From Treponema sp. (lineage in GTDB: Bacteria; Spirochaetota; Spirochaetia; Treponematales; Breznakiellaceae), in assembly GCA_031255815.1 (NCBI GenBank), contig JAIRRU010000064.1:1-7748 (forward strand): 7,748 nt of DNA. Direction: 5' to 3'. Position numbers and translations under genes: made by a program. A model generated the notes under the pieces. The model had not been told where the DNA came from, did not search any database, and was given only the letters and a program-made list of their open reading frames with translations. Position 1 is the first letter of the stretch. Each line of letters begins with the position of its first letter. Shown one piece after another: positions 6,235-7,748 of this stretch.

Positions 6235-6729
6235 TCAATCCTTTATATACGGTATTAATCGGCGGACGGTTTGGTTCGCCCGGGCGGTCTCGTCCCTCGC
6301 GGCGGAGGCCTCAAGACCTTCGAGCCGTTCCTCGTAAACCAGCCCGTAGGGTTTGATCCGGTATACCCGCAAAGCAATGTTCCAGGGGGCGGCTTCCCCG
6401 CCGGGCAGAGAGGCCCGGTAGTCCAGTTGGGCAAGGATAAAGAATTCCGCCCCCCCTTCAGCCGCCTCGCTGAAATCCGCCATGGCTTCCTGGGGGAAAT
6501 CCTCCCCCGGCAGCCGGTTCAGCCTCATAATCGGCGCGTTGCTCACGATATGCCCCGCCTCAAAAAACACGTCCAGGAGGCTGTTTTCCCAGAGGGCCGA
6601 ATATCCGGCGCCGCCCTGTTCCTCCCGGATGCCGGTTTCAATCACCAGAAAGGAGACGGTTGCGGCGGAAAGGGGCAGGCTAAGAAAAATCCACAGGGGA
6701 AGAGCGAACCAAAGCCGTTTCCCGGACAT
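6235..6729 (-). CDS. Exported protein of unknown function, partner of the SPOR protein
   Basis: I do not recognise a named family. ATG 6729 is preceded by AAGGAGG (6741-6735) at five bases, a strong start. The 164-aa product opens with a textbook signal peptide (KR, then LWFALPLWIFLSLPLSA, cleavage likely after A22). The mature part alternates predicted strands and helices: VSFLVIETG, a long helix ending in FFEAGHIVSNA, an EFFILAQLDY strand, then IALRVYRI and LVYEERLEGL strands. This order recalls the alpha/beta fold of LpoB, CsgG and the TolB N-terminal domain, exported accessory proteins, but only by eye. No catalytic motif or Cys is evident. Its stop lies two bases before the SPOR gene start, so it heads a two-gene operon and probably works with that protein in the periplasm. 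Confidence 0.75.
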   Translation of the reverse strand: MSGKRLWFALPLWIFLSLPLSAATVSFLVIETGIREEQGGAGYSALWENSLLDVFFEAGHIVSNAPIMRLNRLPGEDFPQEAMADFSEAAEGGAEFFILAQLDYRASLPGGEAAPWNIALRVYRIKPYGLVYEERLEGLEASAARDETARANQTVRRLIPYIKD

Positions 6730-6742
6730 AGAGACCTCCTTC

Positions 6743-6771
6743 TTCACTATCGGCCCTTTTTTGTGTATCCT
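6743..6771 (+). promoter_or_regulatory. Candidate promoter for the NusG-like gene
   Basis: TTCACT (6743-6748, 4 of 6) and TATCCT (6766-6771, 4 of 6) are 17 bases apart, ideal spacing. The predicted start falls at or next to the GTG at 6778, and no Shine-Dalgarno precedes that codon, so the message may be leaderless or nearly so. The -35 nearly abuts the Shine-Dalgarno of the divergent gene, so the two divergent units compete for very little space. Both boxes are weak. Confidence 0.28.
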
Positions 6772-6777
6772 GAACAG

Positions 6778-7314
6778 GTGAATTATTACGCCTTGCAAGT
6801 AAAAACCAGGGGCGAAGACAAGTACATCAAGCTTTTCAAGGCCCTGTACCCGGAGATAAAAGTTCCGATTTACTTTCCAAAACGAAAAATTAATATCCGG
6901 CGGAGGGGCGTTTTTACCCCCTCCACCTCCCCCATCTTCCCCGGCTATATTTTTGTGGAAATTCAGGAAGAGGACAGCATACTCAACTACCACTGGGCCT
7001 TCCGGCGGACCGACGGATTCTACCGTTTCCTGAAATCCAACCAGGATATCAAACCCCTGGCGGATCGGGATCTGGAAACGGTGCTCCACTTTATCAGGGA
7101 CGTGGGACCGGTGGCCGGGCTTTCCAAAGTTTATTTCAACGAAAATTCCCGTATCGGGGTTACCGAGGGGCCCCTGATGGGTCTGGAGGGGAAGATAGTA
7201 AAGGTCGATAAGAGAAAAGGGAGAGCGAAGATCAAGCTGGACCTTTACAACGACTCCTTTGCCATCGACCTGGCCTTCGAGGTGATCGGGGCGGCGCGGC
7301 CGATCAGGCATTGA
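6778..7314 (+). CDS. NusG-family antiterminator of the RfaH/LoaP type
   Basis: The 178-aa protein has the NusG plan: an NGN domain at ~1-110 (MNYYALQVKT start; FPGYIFVEI at 54-62) that binds the RNA polymerase clamp, and a KOW domain at ~125-172 (GPLMGLEGKIVKVDKRKGRAKI). The KOW sequence, with 'GPLxGLEGxIVKVDxRKxRAK', is the form seen in LoaP/UpxY-like operon-specific paralogs more than in housekeeping NusG, and the secE-nusG-rplK context is absent. Such proteins suppress termination in long operons, often for polysaccharides, and the next gene is a CapD-like sugar enzyme. GTG 6778 gives the family-typical N-terminus; GTG 6763 in the same frame would add five residues. Neither has a clear Shine-Dalgarno. 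The open frame extends upstream to 6271, but that part is antisense to the exported-protein gene and is not protein-like. Confidence 0.8.
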   Translation: MNYYALQVKTRGEDKYIKLFKALYPEIKVPIYFPKRKINIRRRGVFTPSTSPIFPGYIFVEIQEEDSILNYHWAFRRTDGFYRFLKSNQDIKPLADRDLETVLHFIRDVGPVAGLSKVYFNENSRIGVTEGPLMGLEGKIVKVDKRKGRAKIKLDLYNDSFAIDLAFEVIGAARPIRH

Positions 7315-7315
7315 G

Positions 7316-7333
7316 CCGGCCCGGTTCGGGCGG
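7316..7333 (+). other. Small hairpin between the NusG-like and capD-like genes
   Basis: GCCCG (7319-7323) and CGGGC (7327-7331) form a 5-bp GC stem with a GTT loop. CC/GG beyond a bulged G7318 adds two pairs. It begins right after the stop codon and is followed by A-rich rather than U-rich sequence, so it is not an intrinsic terminator. It could be an RNA signal for antitermination or a processing site. Confidence 0.3.
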
Positions 7334-7359
7334 AAAGCCGGATCTTCGTTAAAAAAAAC

Positions 7360-7748
7360 ATGACTACGAAAAAATCCGCGCGTCTTTACATTATCGGGGC
7401 CGGTTTCGCCGGCCAGACTTTAGCGAACGAGATCAGGGCTAAGGCCGTATTCGGGGAGGTGGTGGCCTTTCTGGACGACGATCCGGAAAAGATCGGCCGC
7501 CGGATAGACGGGGTGCCGGTGCTGGGCCCTATCCGGGACGTGGCCCGGCTGCTCAGGATGAAGGCTGCCGACGAGGCCGTTATCGCCATTCCCGGGGCGG
7601 GCCGGGAATACCTGAAAGACATTTACGGCATCCTGAAAAAGGCGGGCTTCGAGAAGATCCGCATCCTTCCGGGCATATCCCAGATCATCGAGGGGGACGC
7701 CCACCTGATCCAGACCAGGAACATCGATCCCCAGGATCTTCTGGGCCG
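7360..7748 (+). CDS. CapD/WbpM-like nucleotide-sugar dehydratase, N-terminal part (cut by window end)
   Basis: The 129 visible residues begin MTTKKSARLYIIGAGFAG, a Rossmann GxGxxG (G13-x-G15-x-x-G18). Then follow VVAFLDDDPEKIGRRIDGVPVLG and, at the edge, IDPQDLLG. This is the 'CoA_binding_3'-type domain and the linker motif (i.ieDLLGR) that precede the dehydratase domain in CapD/WbpM/PglF proteins, which make UDP-4-keto-6-deoxy sugars for capsule, O-antigen or glycan synthesis. The catalytic domain lies outside the window. Unlike the long membrane-bound forms, this protein starts directly at the Rossmann domain with no membrane helices upstream. ATG 7360 is the only start codon between the previous stop and the Rossmann motif. 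It lacks a Shine-Dalgarno and is preceded by eight A. It should be co-transcribed with the NusG-like gene 45 bases upstream. Confidence 0.8.
   Translation, partial: MTTKKSARLYIIGAGFAGQTLANEIRAKAVFGEVVAFLDDDPEKIGRRIDGVPVLGPIRDVARLLRMKAADEAVIAIPGAGREYLKDIYGILKKAGFEKIRILPGISQIIEGDAHLIQTRNIDPQDLLG

Noticed and set aside
6271..6777. Upstream extension of the NusG-like frame
   Set aside because: The added sequence is antisense to a gene with a signal peptide and strong ribosome-binding site, and NusG-family proteins begin at the MNYYALQVKT motif.
6730..7311. Minus-strand extension of the exported-protein gene to 7311
   Set aside because: It is antisense to the NGN-KOW protein. The signal peptide at ATG 6729 with AAGGAGG defines the true start.

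Overview
The window looks like a chromosomal segment of a GC-rich spirochaete, probably Treponema-like and possibly host- or termite-gut-associated. That assignment is an inference from protein style (periplasmic SPOR/RlpA-like protein, orphan CydDC pair, LoaP-type NusG paralog next to a CapD-like gene); no rRNA or marker gene confirms it. The six confident coding regions cover about 85% of the sequence and no tRNA, rRNA or CRISPR is visible.

Layout. (1) Bases 1-611: the last 32 codons of an incoming + strand ORF that resembles a transposase tail, then about 500 bp of non-coding DNA holding two inverted-repeat elements built from 9-10 bp CACGAA-type units, and finally a promoter/ribosome-binding region. 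(2) Bases 612-4081: two ABC exporter half-transporters overlapping by 4 bp (GTGA), recognisable as CydD and CydC, which should form one heterodimer. (3) Bases 4082-4513: an AT-rich intergenic region with several hairpins, a perfect minus-strand TATAAT box, a 24-codon ORF with a strong Shine-Dalgarno, and a hairpin followed by nine U residues in the minus direction. Together these look like a small independent minus-strand transcription unit. (4) Bases 4514-6729, minus strand: a two-gene operon for an unknown exported 164-aa protein and a large exported protein with a degenerate RlpA-like barrel, a long acidic/proline-rich linker and a C-terminal SPOR (peptidoglycan-binding) domain. (5) Bases 6778-7748, plus strand, divergent from (4) across only 48 bp: a NusG paralog of the RfaH/LoaP type, then the N-terminal part of a CapD/WbpM-like nucleotide-sugar dehydratase that runs off the window.

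How the parts may work together. CydDC should be an inner-membrane exporter of thiols or heme-related compounds; no cytochrome bd genes are in view. The SPOR protein and its partner should act in the periplasm on or around septal peptidoglycan. The NusG paralog sits where specialised antiterminators usually sit, immediately ahead of surface-polysaccharide genes, and probably promotes processive transcription of the operon that begins with the capD-like gene.

The least conventional parts are the minus-strand small-RNA/small-ORF unit at 4102-4396, the catalytically dead-looking RlpA-like SPOR protein with its coupled unknown partner, and the two CACGAA-type inverted-repeat elements. No clear new defence or mobile system is visible.
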